Shown here: positions 1 to 9,827 of the stretch, one piece after another | Position numbering within the stretch: the stretch's first letter is position 1 | Layout of the letters: every line of letters starts with the position of its first letter | Source of the DNA: Ceratopteris richardii | Taxonomy: Eukaryota; Streptophyta; Polypodiopsida; Polypodiales; Pteridaceae | Direction of reading: 5' to 3' | DNA: 64,000 nucleotides | Assembly: GCA_020310875.1 (NCBI GenBank) | Contig: MU260054.1 | Location: forward strand, 884,501 to 948,500 | The notes under the pieces: generated by a model | Databases searched by the model: none | What the model was told of the DNA's origin: nothing | Seen by the model: the letters and a program-made list of their open reading frames with translations, nothing else | Translations under genes and position numbers: made by a program

Positions 1-1480
1 TTGGGATCTGATCCCGACTTAGAAATCGGTTCTTGTGGGGGCTTTTCCAGGGTAACTCCATAGGCTGTTTTCCTTTGCGGGATGCCCCTTACTGGGGAGA
101 CTTGGGCCCCGTGCTCGGCACCATTTCCGGGATCGTCGATCCAATGATGGAACTTTCACTATCCATGTTGTCTTCGTTACTAGTGGTGAAACCATCTTCT
201 TTGCTTGTAGTGTAGCCCTCCTGGGGGGTTTCTTTATTGTCAGGGATCTCTAGGGCTTTGTCGAAGGTGTCTACCTCAAGTAGCTTCCCACCTGGGTAGT
301 CAAGCTCATTGATCTCCTTTTCTAGATTGCAATACAAATTGCTATAGGGGGTAGGTGGCAGGTTGTTTCTCTCACCGTTGGCCCTAGGGCTTCTTTTCCT
401 TCTTCTTCTAACTTCAGTAAAGCCATCAGCATCAGCTTGTGGATTAAGGAGGCCCTTGCCTTCCCCTTCCTTGGTCCAGTGGGTCAAATCGCCAATGTTT
501 TCTTGAGCAGTTTTGGAGGCTTCTTGAAATCGCTTGTTTTTTTGCCTGAAAGGGCAATCTTTAATCCTGTGACCTTGTTGGCCACAACGAAAGCACGCGT
601 TGGGAAGGTTTTTGTAGCTGATGTCCTGCTCCCATACATCTCCTTCGCCCATGTCCACTTTGATCGTTGATGGAAGCGGCGAACTGAGGTCGGCCTCGAC
701 ACAGATTTGGGGGTGCCACCTAGCATTGAACGAGTGTCTTGCACCTTCATAGATGAGACCACCAATGTCTTCGCGTGAAGCCAACGGCTTGCCGATAGGA
801 GAGACAATGTCCCACACGAAGTTGTACAAGAAGTAAGGAAGGTTAGGGAGCTCAACCCAAAGAGGGTACCGAAGTGATTTCGATTTGTCGGGAGTAAAGT
901 CCGGGGACCATCTGAATAGGCACAGGGTCGCCCGACCGAACTGCCAGGTGCCAACGCTTAGAGCTTGGAACGCCATCTCTTCATTTTCAAAGACTAGCAG
1001 CAAGTGGCTCGCTGGTAAGAACTGACATTTGCTAACAATTAGACCTCGAGGGAACCACTCTTTTCGAAGCCATTGTCGCACAGTTTCGAGCGGGGGCCTA
1101 GGGCCAAACACTTGGCCGATGAGGCAAACTTTCTTGAGCTCCTCCTGAGCAGACAGAACTGCGGGTCTACTGAGGGATACAATGGGGGATTCAACACTTT
1201 CGGATGCTCCAGGGGCGGCACACGACCCCCCCTCCAGCAGAGCGGCCAGGATATCGGTCTCCCCAGGGGGAGGGGCCCGATTACTTTTCACGAGAGAGGA
1301 TGAAGCCACATCCATGGCCAAAAGGAACTTGCACCACTTTTACTTTTCAATACCCAAAGGCAAAACCCTCCAACATGGAGAGAAAACTGACCACAAACCA
1401 GGAAGACTTAGGTCCCCCTTCCGATCACATCGAAGCCGACTGTGAGGCCAGAAATCCCACAATAAAGGGAAGCACGCTTC
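1..1480 (-). mobile_element. L1-type LINE, 5' part (runs off the left edge)
   Basis: A non-LTR retrotransposon on the minus strand. The window holds the presumed 5' untranslated region (about 1316-1480), ORF1, and the start of what follows it; ORF2 would lie left of position 1. The ORF1 C-terminal sequence is clearly related to the ORF1 tail in the decayed LINE piece at 49.67 kb. That piece also carries RT sequence like the LINE at 34.3-37.3 kb, so all LINE pieces in this window probably belong to one family or close relatives. The 5' boundary is not defined; a pyrimidine-rich tract starts near 1485. Confidence 0.8.
89..1315 (-). CDS. LINE ORF1 protein, DUF4283 plus CCHC zinc knuckle
   Basis: RNA-binding ORF1 protein of a plant L1 LINE, expected to coat element RNA in the retrotransposition particle. 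The frame is open for about 408 codons. A DUF4283-like domain covers roughly residues 65-180, with the pattern GTWQFGRATLCLFRW followed by PLWVELPNLP, both typical of this family. A CX2CX4HX4C knuckle (CFRCGQQGHRIKDC, about residues 243-256, near 552-595) follows. The C-terminal third is charged and low in structure, with a basic RRRRKRSPR stretch. I start at the ATG at 1315-1313; an upstream in-frame TTG is less likely. After the TAA at 91-89 the same frame stays open to the window edge (about 29 codons, with an ATG at 61-59). So either ORF1 carries a recent stop or a downstream ORF begins there. Confidence 0.85.
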   Translation of the reverse strand: MDVASSSLVKSNRAPPPGETDILAALLEGGSCAAPGASESVESPIVSLSRPAVLSAQEELKKVCLIGQVFGPRPPLETVRQWLRKEWFPRGLIVSKCQFLPASHLLLVFENEEMAFQALSVGTWQFGRATLCLFRWSPDFTPDKSKSLRYPLWVELPNLPYFLYNFVWDIVSPIGKPLASREDIGGLIYEGARHSFNARWHPQICVEADLSSPLPSTIKVDMGEGDVWEQDISYKNLPNACFRCGQQGHRIKDCPFRQKNKRFQEASKTAQENIGDLTHWTKEGEGKGLLNPQADADGFTEVRRRRKRSPRANGERNNLPPTPYSNLYCNLEKEINELDYPGGKLLEVDTFDKALEIPDNKETPQEGYTTSKEDGFTTSNEDNMDSESSIIGSTIPEMVPSTGPKSPQ

Positions 1481-1484
1481 TTCT

Positions 1485-1606
1485 TTTCTTTTTTGAATCT
1501 TTTCTCTTTTTCTTTTTCTTTTTTCTTCTCTTTTTTTTTTTCTCTTCTCTCTTTTTTTTTTTCTTCTTCTTTCTTCTTTTTTTTTTTCTCTTTTCTTTTT
1601 CTTATA
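1485..1606. repeat. Polypyrimidine (CT/T) tract
   Basis: About 120 bp of almost pure pyrimidine on the plus strand (T runs broken by single C), hence polypurine on the LINE strand, just upstream of LINE ORF1. The lysine/arginine-only frames across it are compositional artefacts. It may be a slippage-expanded tract at the LINE 5' boundary. Confidence 0.85.
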
Positions 1607-1829
1607 ACAAAGCACTAAAGCGAAAGCCCGTGAAGAAATCGGTTAGCCTTACTTTCCTCTCTTTTAACCTTGTCAAATCACTTAAAATCACTTAACACCC
1701 CGCTCTCCAAGGCGCTCTGACCACGTGTCTCACGAAAGGCTCAGATCGAGGTTTGAAGGCTCGCGAAGAATTCGGTTAGCCCCGCTCCAAGGCGCTCTCA
1801 CCACGTAGAACTCCAAACCTGCCACGTGT

Positions 1830-2080
1830 CTCACGATAGACGATGGAAGGCCCTTCAATCTGCGATAGACAGACCCGTCCCGCGATACGCGTGGGAAAGC
1901 GCCACGAGTCCCGCGACAGACGCAGACCGCGATAGACGCCTCGAATTTCTGACCGCGATAGACGCGCCCAATCTGACCGCGATAGACGCCTCTATCCCCG
2001 CGATAGACGCCTCGAATTTCTTACCGCGATAGACGCGCCCAATCTGTCGCGATAGACAGTCCCGCGATAGACGCTACTGA
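1830..2080. repeat. GC-rich minisatellite with CGCGATAGACGC core
   Basis: Nine copies of GATAGAC occur in about 250 bp, mostly as CGCGATAGACGC. In the middle they form about 25-bp units with two alternating tails, CCTCGAATTTCT and GCCCAATCTG. The flanks (1690-1830) hold related short duplications around CCACGTGTCTCACGA and GCTCCAAGGCGCTCT. No convincing coding frame is visible. Confidence 0.75.
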
Positions 2081-2177
2081 CCGTCGCGACACCTCTGCCT
2101 CTTCAACACTTCGACCGCTGTGCTGTAGTTCTTTGATTGTCGTCTTCAGCTCCGACCACTGTGACCACTTTTTCGTT

Positions 2178-2394
2178 AGCTCCACCTTCAGCTCAACAGT
2201 TCCGACAGCTCCAGTTCGACTCTCCGTCAGCTCCGCCGGCACAGTTCTCCGTCAGCTCCGCCTTTCTGTGTCGCCCCCGAGAAAAGTGCCAGTTTTTCAA
2301 CTACTGCCTTCAGCTCAACAGTTCAACAGCTCCACCTTCAGCTCAACAGTTCCGACAGCTCCAGTTCGACTCTCCGTCAGCTCCGCCAGCACAG
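2178..2394. repeat. 67-bp direct repeat, 150 bp apart
   Basis: Positions 2178-2244 and 2328-2394 are the same 67-bp sequence with about one mismatch, beginning AGCTCCACCTTCAGCTC. The sequence between them carries further CTCCGTCAGCTCCGCC copies. This is a short local duplication in sequence that otherwise resembles a degenerate CAGCTCC array. Confidence 0.85.
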
Positions 2395-2569
2395 TCTCCG
2401 CCAATCAAAGATTTTGACATTTGAAAGCGTCGAGAAAGAAGTTTTAAATGAAAGAAGAACTATGCTTTTGCAGAATAGACATTTCAAATGGGTTTCTTCT
2501 TCTGTAGATGGGCCATTTTGTCCAGCACAAGATACAACAAAACATATGAAATGCAGGAATCAAGGAAAG

Positions 2570-4210
2570 CGGCGTCTCTCTCTCTCTTCCACCCTTTCTC
2601 TCTCGTGTCAACCTCATCCATGTCTACAGCTGCGCCGCCACTAATTTCAACCATCTCCTCTCACTCATATGTGGCGCCACCTCTCCTCCCTCAGACACGC
2701 AGCAGTGCTAATCCTAGACATGAATATCTCTCTCCTGATCTCCGCATATCCCTGCGATATGTCGCTAACGTATGCAGTGCCCTGTCAGCATCTGAGGTCT
2801 ATCGACCGAACTTCGAAGATCTCTCTCTCTCTCACGCTGCGGCGACGTCCCCCGAAATCTCTGTGTGACTCGAGCTTACCCACTCTCTCTCCCTCTCTGT
2901 AATCTCTGCCTGCACAAGCATCTCTCCCCACAACACAGATTCTGCAGTGCATCATCAGCCTGAAGACTCTATTTCTATGTGCTAAGTGTTTCTGTGTCGG
3001 TGCATTAGATTCATCCGCCAACAGCTTCGCGCACGGCCATAAACATCGTCTCTATCACTCTCTGTGATGCGGAGCACTCTGCAGCGCATCAGATGCCGGC
3101 TAGATCTCTGTCTCTCTCCTCTCTCAATGAGTGGAGAAGCACGACCCACTACCTAGTATCTCTCTCTCGATCCATCCATCACCGCCTCTATCGGTCTCTC
3201 TCTCCAGCGCTCTCTTCTGCGGCGATTTCTTCTCTCTCTCTTGCGTGCTCTGCGGTCACAGCCGACGGCCTGCTACAACACCTTAGCCGTTTCTTCTACC
3301 ATAGCCGACGGTCTACCACAACACCGATCTCTCTCTCTCTATCTCTCTTTCTCGTCTCTGCCTGGAGCGTACCCATCGCCTTCACCATTCCTGCATCGAC
3401 CTCCATATCCAATAGCAGCGCCCAAAATTTGGGTCTCTCTCACTCTCTGTCGATCTTCCGCGCCGAGCTTCATCGTTTGCGCTACGAAATTCATTCTCTC
3501 TCTCTCTAAGACGAACAAAAGCATCGACTTGCAGCCTCTCTCTCTCTCTCTCCATGTTGTCTTCCTCACAGCGCTGCCGCACGACTTCTCTCTAATGCGT
3601 GAATTGTTCTCTGCTTTTACCACTACGACAGCAGCACATCTCTCTCTTCTCTCTGACTACTCGTGTCTTCGCCAATTCCGTCTGCCGCCTGTTCTGTGCG
3701 TCTATCTCTCTCTCTCTCTATTGCTGTTATATGCAGCCACCATCAACAGATATCTCCGAGACTCCGTCCTGTCTCTCTCCGTCCACGCTCATCTCTCTAT
3801 CCCGTACTCTGATACACGCGTCTAGTTTTTGCTCTCACCAAACAACATATCTCTCTCACCGTTGCTGTTGACCACAGATCCTTTCTCGGTCTCTCTAGAA
3901 TTGGTCTGCCAATTCTCTGTTGACATCAAGCATCTAGCTGCAAATTCTTCTACACTCTGCAACGTACAAATACTCTTTTTCCCTCTCCTCGAATTCTGTA
4001 GCACGCCAACGGCCATTCTCTCTCTCTCCAGATGTAACCTGCCTTATCTCTATTGGCGGAATCACTCTCTCTCTCAATGATCTACGCATCTCCGCGCATA
4101 TCTCTCTTCATCTCTCTCTCTTCAACTCTACTGCGTCGAGTATACTAAGAGCCGCCACCATGGCTTAGGAGTCGAGAGTACACACGACTTTCTCTCTCTC
4201 TCATGCAAAT
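2570..4210. repeat. CT-rich (minus: GA-rich) low-complexity region
   Basis: About 1.6 kb densely sprinkled with (TC)n runs of 6-20 bp. All frames here are shadows of this composition. The minus strand (GAGAGA, short GGCGGC blocks) resembles the GA-rich stretch just upstream of the HSBP coding sequence at 37.3-37.7 and 48.1-48.5 kb. This region may therefore be the transcribed leader part of the 3' LTR of element B, which starts at 4948 and reads leftward. I could not find the outer end of that LTR. Confidence 0.5.
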
Positions 4211-4948
4211 TCATGAACATCAATAAGGAAAAATGAATAAGAGGAGGATAAGAAAGCATACATGTAGAGTGGACGCACCAAGAAGATCAACGAGGAAAAA
4301 CAAATGAGGCTTGGCCCTCTATTTATAGGATTCCCCATCCTTCTCTCCTTGGGACGTTCATCTAGAAGTTTCCAACCTCCCTACTCAACTTTCCAATTTC
4401 GGACGACCATGCATGTTCACTTACTATTCTTGGAAAATCCCATCTCTTAATTCCATTTTTTTATTTTTGTCCTTTTTATTTTCCCTAAATTAATGTTTTG
4501 GTTTCACACTATATACAGGGTTAATTAATCTAAGGGTTTGGGCTAGGATAAACACCAATTCCAAGGGTCCGACCTAGGGTGTTTGGTCGAAAAAATCAGG
4601 GTTTGGTCACAATTATCTCAAGCTCGTCAATTCAACAGTTTATTTACAATTTCGGCCTAACATCCAAGGGTTTCCAAGGGTTCAAGTCCTATTTTCAGGG
4701 GGGTAAACTCGCGTTTCCAGTCAGTTTCAAGGGTCAAACCTAAAGTTTTCAAGGGTCTGACGTCAGTTATTTACACGCACCGTTCTAACGCACATCTCTA
4801 ACATGGTTTCTCATCACACAGGCAATCAAATCAGTCAAATCATGCATAAAATGTACCCTCTTTAGATCAAAACATCACACAAACCGTCATAAAACAATGA
4901 ACTTTTGAAAAAAACAATGCACACTCCTTGCGGGATTTCATCCCGATA
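4211..4948 (-). repeat. 3' LTR (U3 part) of gypsy element B
   Basis: The inner boundary is set by comparison with element C. On the minus strand GGTTTAGCGGGGGCGAA precedes TATCGGGATG here, as GGTAGGGGCGAA precedes TGTCGGGAAG at 46690 in C. That gives a polypurine tract at about 4949-4962 and an LTR start at 4948. About 620 bp inside the LTR lies a TATAAATAG box. The outer end is not visible and may reach well into the CT-rich region. The first bases have drifted from the canonical TG. Confidence 0.6.
4319..4327 (-). promoter_or_regulatory. TATA box of the element B LTR
   Basis: TATAAATAG on the minus strand (CTATTTATA on plus), in a GC-richer context (GGAATCC before, AGGGCC after), at a distance from the LTR start that suits a U3 promoter. 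The downstream transcript would be the GA-rich sequence to the left. Confidence 0.5.
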
Positions 4949-5510
4949 TTCGCCCCCGCTAAACCTGCACATCGTCCCGATGGGCCAACCTGCAAGATCC
5001 GTCAGAAGCGCATCAGGGTTCTTTTGAAAACTGTTTTTACTTTTTATCTTTTTCCTTTCAAAATTTAAAGCGTGATCTCATGCGGTACATGCAATTTTTA
5101 TAAAGATTAGTATGAATTTTAGAAAATTAAGTAGATTCAAGCTTCACAAACATCATATTATGTTCCTGCGTCTGCAGTTTGACAAGTAATCACATGAATA
5201 AATCGTCGGCTTTCTAGATCTTTTGTTCGTTCAACTGGTTCAGATCCAACTGCTCATTCTAAGTACTAGCATATACATATGTATCTACTAACTCAGTTTG
5301 TAGAATATACCTCGATTCCTACTTTTTATCTCCTACTTGTGCAGCTCTCCATTATATCTTTCTTTCTTTTTCTTTTTCTTTTTCATCTTCATCTCAGCTC
5401 AGCATTTCCCTTTGTTTTTTATTTTTCACAAATCGGCCTATGTCGAAGTCGGGTGCGACTCATGGACTTGTCCGCCCGGCCAAGTTTGTTCCACCTGTCT
5501 GCCGACCCGA

Positions 5511-6137
5511 TGTCACTCTAGCACAATGGTGAGTGCCAACGTGAGGAGATACACCTCATAAATGTCAATCCGTGGAGACGTGAGGACCGGTATGAAGACC
5601 GCGAGCAAGTGATGGCACAAGTGCGTGAGTGAAAGCACACAAGCATGCACACACATACACACACACGCGCACAAGGTAAGAGCAAAGAGTGGAACAATGG
5701 AAAGCTTCGATTACCAAAGAGCTCTTCTTATAAAACTGAAATCTACCACAAGCTAACCTCAAAAATGAGCTCTCCAGCCCTTTTTATAGTTTTTGAGTGG
5801 TTTTGGCCCTGTCCAGACCTAGTGTCCGGCCTAGTTAAAAAATAGGTTCCAGGGCTTATTTGGGGGCTCAAATGGAGTCTAAAAATTATGAAAATTGGTA
5901 GGATGGTAGATCTAATACTCCTCAAGCTCGAGGACTCCTCGGCTTGAACAAAATGGAGTTACAAAAATGGAAAATGGTATTTACAATGGTTTTTAGTGAT
6001 AAAAATCACTATTTTTGTAGGGATTTCTTCTGAAAATTTGACAGGTGCTTCTTGGAGCTCCCTACTTGCTCCTTCTTCTTGTGTGTCTACTTCCTTGATG
6101 CGCTTCCATGCTGTGTCCTTGACCTTGAGCTTCAACA
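5511..6137 (-). repeat. 3' LTR of G1
   Basis: 627 bp, 5'-TGTCACTC...TTCAACA-3' on plus. A TATAAAAAG box reads on the minus strand at about 5782-5790 (ACTATAAAAA). A (CA)n microsatellite near 5650 accounts for some of the differences between the two LTRs. Confidence 0.93.
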
Positions 6138-6149
6138 CTCCCCCCCTCT
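6138..6149 (-). other. Polypurine tract of G1
   Basis: AAGAGGGGGGAG on the minus strand, directly next to the 3' LTR. This is the expected plus-strand DNA primer site of a reverse-transcribing LTR element. Confidence 0.85.
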
Positions 6150-7673
6150 TGAGTCTGTCGTCCCTGACAGACCCTTGTTGTCGTGGTTGTTCCATGTAGT
6201 ACATGGAGAGGTAGTGTCCGTTACGTTCAACGGGGGCGATCCCTCTTCCCAATGTATCCTGGTCATTTGTCTGGGTCTTCACTTTGCCACTGTTATCTCT
6301 TGCAGTTTGTAGTCCCGTTGTACGTACTTCTGCCTTATACTCCATCTGGGTGGTGCATTTGTAAGTTTTCCAAAACTGCTAGCTGCTCAAGGGAGGTGGT
6401 CAATGTTGATTGGGAGCAACTCTCGGTGGTGGATGGCTTCCTTGCTCTTGTTGTTGTCATCTTGATGTCGTCTGGTTCTTCCAAAGATGGCTTTTCATAG
6501 TTTTCATGCCAAGTACTTGTAACCCATAATGAATGGTGGGTAAGTGCATTAGTGCATGGGTTGAACAAAATATGTGCCTTGTGCATGGCCTTGTAATGTG
6601 GCCCTATATATGCGTACTTGGAAAATGCATGGCAAGAAGTAAGGTGCAAGAGATTGGGTCTTGAGCTAAGTGCTCAGGGGTATGTTGACGAAGAGGTTTC
6701 CTATTCTATCATGGCTATAGTGTTGTTGAAACATACACGTCTTACCATGGTGAAGGGTCCGTTGATCTTCATCTCTTCGTGTTGTGGTTCCCTCATAGTG
6801 TTTGACCGTCGGCTTGTCCTTTTTGTTGAGGGATGTCCAGTACATCGAACTTCCCCTAGATTAGGATACAGCAAGATTACATCATATGTGAACCATCTAT
6901 AATGCTCCGGGTCTTCTATTTTAGAGCAAGTAAATAATGGGTCCTTCCATCTATTCCTTCTGCAGGTTTCATTGAGTCGCATTCTGGGAAAGCCCTTTGA
7001 ACACATTTCTACTGCAGCACTTGCTTCTGTAACTGATAAAGAAACAGGCAGATAATCGGAATCTTCCGCATCTTGTTTACTCTTTTTATGTTTGAATGCT
7101 CGTGAATATGGTTGGATCTATCTAATGCCTGTTGGGAATACTCATTTTCTCTTATGTAATTAACATTCTCCTGAAAACCTCATGTGGCTCATACGTAAAC
7201 GTAGAACTACATTCACCATCATACATGCCCTTTGGCGATTGCTCTCGACCATCATCTGGTTCGCTGCATTCCAATTTTCTATGTCCCAAGTGTGCCAAAG
7301 GAGTGCCTTTTGCATTCACCCTAGAGTCACTGCTGGATTCATGGTTAGGGGCATCTCCAGGACTTAAACAGATGCGTCATATTTGATTCTCGTGCTTCAA
7401 TTTCAGATCGCGACCACAACGTAGTCTCCTCTTTTTTTTTTTTTTTTTTGGAACAATGGTGGCCGCAAACAAGAAGAAAGAGGTTAGTATCAATAACATA
7501 TTTTGCCTGTGAAGATTGTGTCTCATGTGCCTGGGATTTCTCAATTGTGTCTATGCACGGCCATGTAATGTGGCCCTATGTTGATGCATACTTTGGAAGT
7601 GCATGACCTGAATGGTGCAAACGACAAGGTTATGCCAAAGGCACATGGTTGCTGCTGGTCGAGGCTTTTGATG
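6150..7673 (-). other. G1 region between coding part and 3' LTR
   Basis: About 1.5 kb of uncertain role. It holds a degenerate 70-bp direct repeat (about 6585-6655 and 7556-7630, sharing GTAATGTGGCCCTAT), an 18-T run at 7432-7449, and short minus-strand open stretches (for example 6701-7006 and 6335-6649) with no family I recognise. In Athila-like elements this interval can hold an extra (env-like) ORF; nothing here supports that beyond position. Confidence 0.4.
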
Positions 7674-8057
7674 TTACTTGTATACTTGATGAACTCTTTG
7701 ATTGGAGGTGTCTATCGGATCTCGAAATGATGTAATCCTCCGGATTGGAACCCATTTTGGAATAGGGTTTGGTACTGTAGAGATCACCTCAGGCCAGTTC
7801 TTCTTTGGATGCAGTCCAAACTTTGGTATCCAGTGTGGGTGGCCCCTTGGTTCTGTGGATGTTGCTGGTGCTTTTGGCTTCCAAACCCATATCCTGGGTG
7901 AGTGCTTACCTTTTTTTGTAGAAGGGTTGAGTTTAGCTTCTTTTGGTCTTTGTGCTCTGTTCTTACCCTTTGCCTTCCTTGGCTTCTTTGTTGAGGCCTT
8001 TCGCATGGCGGGAAGCATAGGTCTTTGTATGTGTAAGAGCTTCTTGGGTACCCACAT
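7674..8057 (-). CDS. G1 tail segment rich in W-V-P-K motifs
   Basis: A 127-residue open stretch directly after the integrase-side ORF of G1. It is basic (K/R/P-rich) and carries loose repeats of a tryptophan motif: MWVPKK, RIWVWKPK, HWIPKFG and KWVPIRR. The same motif (QIWVPK, QIWVKK) recurs at the end of the neighbouring ORF at 8058-8200, so both belong to one repeat-bearing C-terminal region of the element. The function is unknown; a nucleic-acid-binding tail is only a guess from charge. Confidence 0.45.
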   Translation of the reverse strand: MWVPKKLLHIQRPMLPAMRKASTKKPRKAKGKNRAQRPKEAKLNPSTKKGKHSPRIWVWKPKAPATSTEPRGHPHWIPKFGLHPKKNWPEVISTVPNPIPKWVPIRRITSFRDPIDTSNQRVHQVYK

Positions 8058-9827
8058 CTATAATCGCCCTTGTTGAGCTGTAGCTAATTTTTTAGGCACC
8101 CAAATTTGTACCGGATTGTGGTCGGCCTTCATTGATAGCTTCGGTACCCAAATTTGATGGATTCTTTGTGCTTGACCCTGTCGTAGGTGCTTGGTCCTTC
8201 TGTTGTCGTGGTCGATCTGGTTGGGTGGGAGTCTTTGAGGTAACATCGATGGTGGTACTCCTTTCTTTACCCAGATCTGTGTCATGCCCAACACTTCTTT
8301 CTTCTTAAGGGCTCTTTGTCTATTTGATAGACTTGCTGTCTTGCACTGTTTTGCTTGCTTCTGAGGTTGAACTACCGAGGACGCTTTACTCTTGGAAAAA
8401 CAAGAAGAAGGTTCATCTTGCCTTTGCGACTGTCCTTCCGTGATTGCGTCCGTCTGGATCATAGAGCTTTTGACATCTACAACATCTTGTTCGAGAAGAT
8501 TAGCCTTAGAGGAACAAAGAGAGTGTGTGGTGTCAGTTTCAGTGGTCATGCGATTCTCCAATTCTAATGTAATGCATTGATCATATACCCAAACTTGAAG
8601 AAGTTGACTTCTTAGGTTCAAGTTGACAGCATGGTCGTAAATCCAATCTTGACCCAGGACAAGTGGCTCTGTGAGGTCCTCATCATGACACACTAGCATC
8701 TTGACTTTTATTGGAACATCTTGAAGGTAGATGGGAAGTTCCACCTCGCCCAAACAGGGTGTTTCCACGCCTCCTAATCCTATGAGATAGGCTTCTATGG
8801 GCTTGATGTCCAAATGCAGGTCTTGGCAGTATGAAAGTCTAACTGCACTAGTTGCTGCTCCTGAGTCAACCAATGCTCTCACAGTCTTTACACTCTTTCC
8901 TTGTCCTACCTCTATAGTCACAAAGGGCCGTCGATCAATTATTTGAAAAGTAGTTCCGCCCGATTTTTGGCACATGTCCATGTGATATTTTGGAGCTTTT
9001 GTGTTGACATCTAGGCCTAGCCGCCGTAACTTATTTCTTCTGATGCGCTCTCTAGCCTCTGCTTGTGCTTCTTCTCTAACCCTTAACTCTTCTTCTTTTC
9101 GCTTCTTAGCAGTGTTGAGTCGCATGAGCATTTCCTCTGTAAGAGGTTCTTGATATAACTTGACTCGGCATCCACTAATATAGTTTGGTACGATATCACC
9201 TTCTAAAGTGGCCAATTGAACTGCACCGCTAGTGGAGAGTTTATTAATGATCATGGGTCCATATCCTCGTTTCTCCAATTTGCGGGCATGTTGCTTTAGC
9301 GTATAAACCAGCACTAGATCTCCTTCCTTCAATCCTTTATCCTTTACATGGGCATCAAAGTATGCCTTTTGCTTTGCAGCATAAATGCCTGCTGCTGCCC
9401 GTAGCCTCGTCTCACCTAAGCGTTCTAGATCAAAGATCCTGGAAGACAACTCATGCCCATTCCACTCATGCTCTTGTGCTACTTTCAAGGCTGGGATTAG
9501 GAAGTCCAATGGTAGCACGGCATTCTGTCCAAAGACCATCTGAAATGGGGTAGCATTGAGTACCGTTTTGTAGGCAACTCGGTATGCCCAAACAGCATGA
9601 TGAAGTTGTTTGTCCCAATCAGAGCGTTTATTATTTACAAGTTTCGTCAATACGTTACATAGGATCTTATTCGTGCTCTCGGCTTGTCCGTTAGCTTGTG
9701 GGTGATAGGGGGCAGACTTCTTATGTATCACCATGAATTCTTGAAGGAGATTTTCAATGACCTCATTCAAGAAGTGCGTACCTCTATCACTAACCAACTC
9801 TATTGGTAACCCATATATAGTGAACAC
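8058..9827 (-). CDS. G1 integrase C-terminal part plus second retropepsin-like domain
   Basis: A 589-residue ORF. The first 100 residues carry integrase core sequence (LVSDRGTHFLN with a catalytic Asp, then HPQANGQAESTNK with the Glu). Next comes a GPY/F-like module near residues 160-215 (YGPMIINKL ... GCRVKLYQ). After a charged linker, residues about 300-415 look like an aspartic protease fold of retroviral type: ALVDSGAATS (active-site DSG), a long beta-rich stretch, then LVLGQDW, the usual ILG-type motif near the end. A retropepsin downstream of integrase is unusual because the element already has one ahead of RT. The C-terminus holds QIWVPK repeats. The part overlaps the end of the main ORF by a few codons. 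Confidence 0.8.
   Translation of the reverse strand: MFTIYGLPIELVSDRGTHFLNEVIENLLQEFMVIHKKSAPYHPQANGQAESTNKILCNVLTKLVNNKRSDWDKQLHHAVWAYRVAYKTVLNATPFQMVFGQNAVLPLDFLIPALKVAQEHEWNGHELSSRIFDLERLGETRLRAAAGIYAAKQKAYFDAHVKDKGLKEGDLVLVYTLKQHARKLEKRGYGPMIINKLSTSGAVQLATLEGDIVPNYISGCRVKLYQEPLTEEMLMRLNTAKKRKEEELRVREEAQAEARERIRRNKLRRLGLDVNTKAPKYHMDMCQKSGGTTFQIIDRRPFVTIEVGQGKSVKTVRALVDSGAATSAVRLSYCQDLHLDIKPIEAYLIGLGGVETPCLGEVELPIYLQDVPIKVKMLVCHDEDLTEPLVLGQDWIYDHAVNLNLRSQLLQVWVYDQCITLELENRMTTETDTTHSLCSSKANLLEQDVVDVKSSMIQTDAITEGQSQRQDEPSSCFSKSKASSVVQPQKQAKQCKTASLSNRQRALKKKEVLGMTQIWVKKGVPPSMLPQRLPPNQIDHDNRRTKHLRQGQAQRIHQIWVPKLSMKADHNPVQIWVPKKLATAQQGRL

Noticed and set aside
1340-1615. Minus-strand Lys/Arg/Glu-rich reading frame
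   Set aside because: It translates a polypurine tract; the composition alone explains it.
3093-4080. Several plus-strand frames rich in Ser/Leu (LSLSLS)
   Set aside because: They are translations of (TC)n repeats with no domain, and the opposite strand gives similar artefacts.
2400-4330. An HSBP copy in the 3' LTR of element B
   Set aside because: I looked for the FVQNLLQQMQ and DEMGSRIDDLE motifs on the minus strand and did not find them.
5959-6345. Minus-strand ORF across the G1 polypurine tract and LTR
   Set aside because: It spans the PPT and LTR boundary and has no domain; most likely chance, though readings into the LTR do occur in some elements.
7432-7449. Poly-T run as the tail of a SINE or processed gene in G1
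   Set aside because: No target duplication, Pol III promoter boxes or recognisable body could be found next to it.
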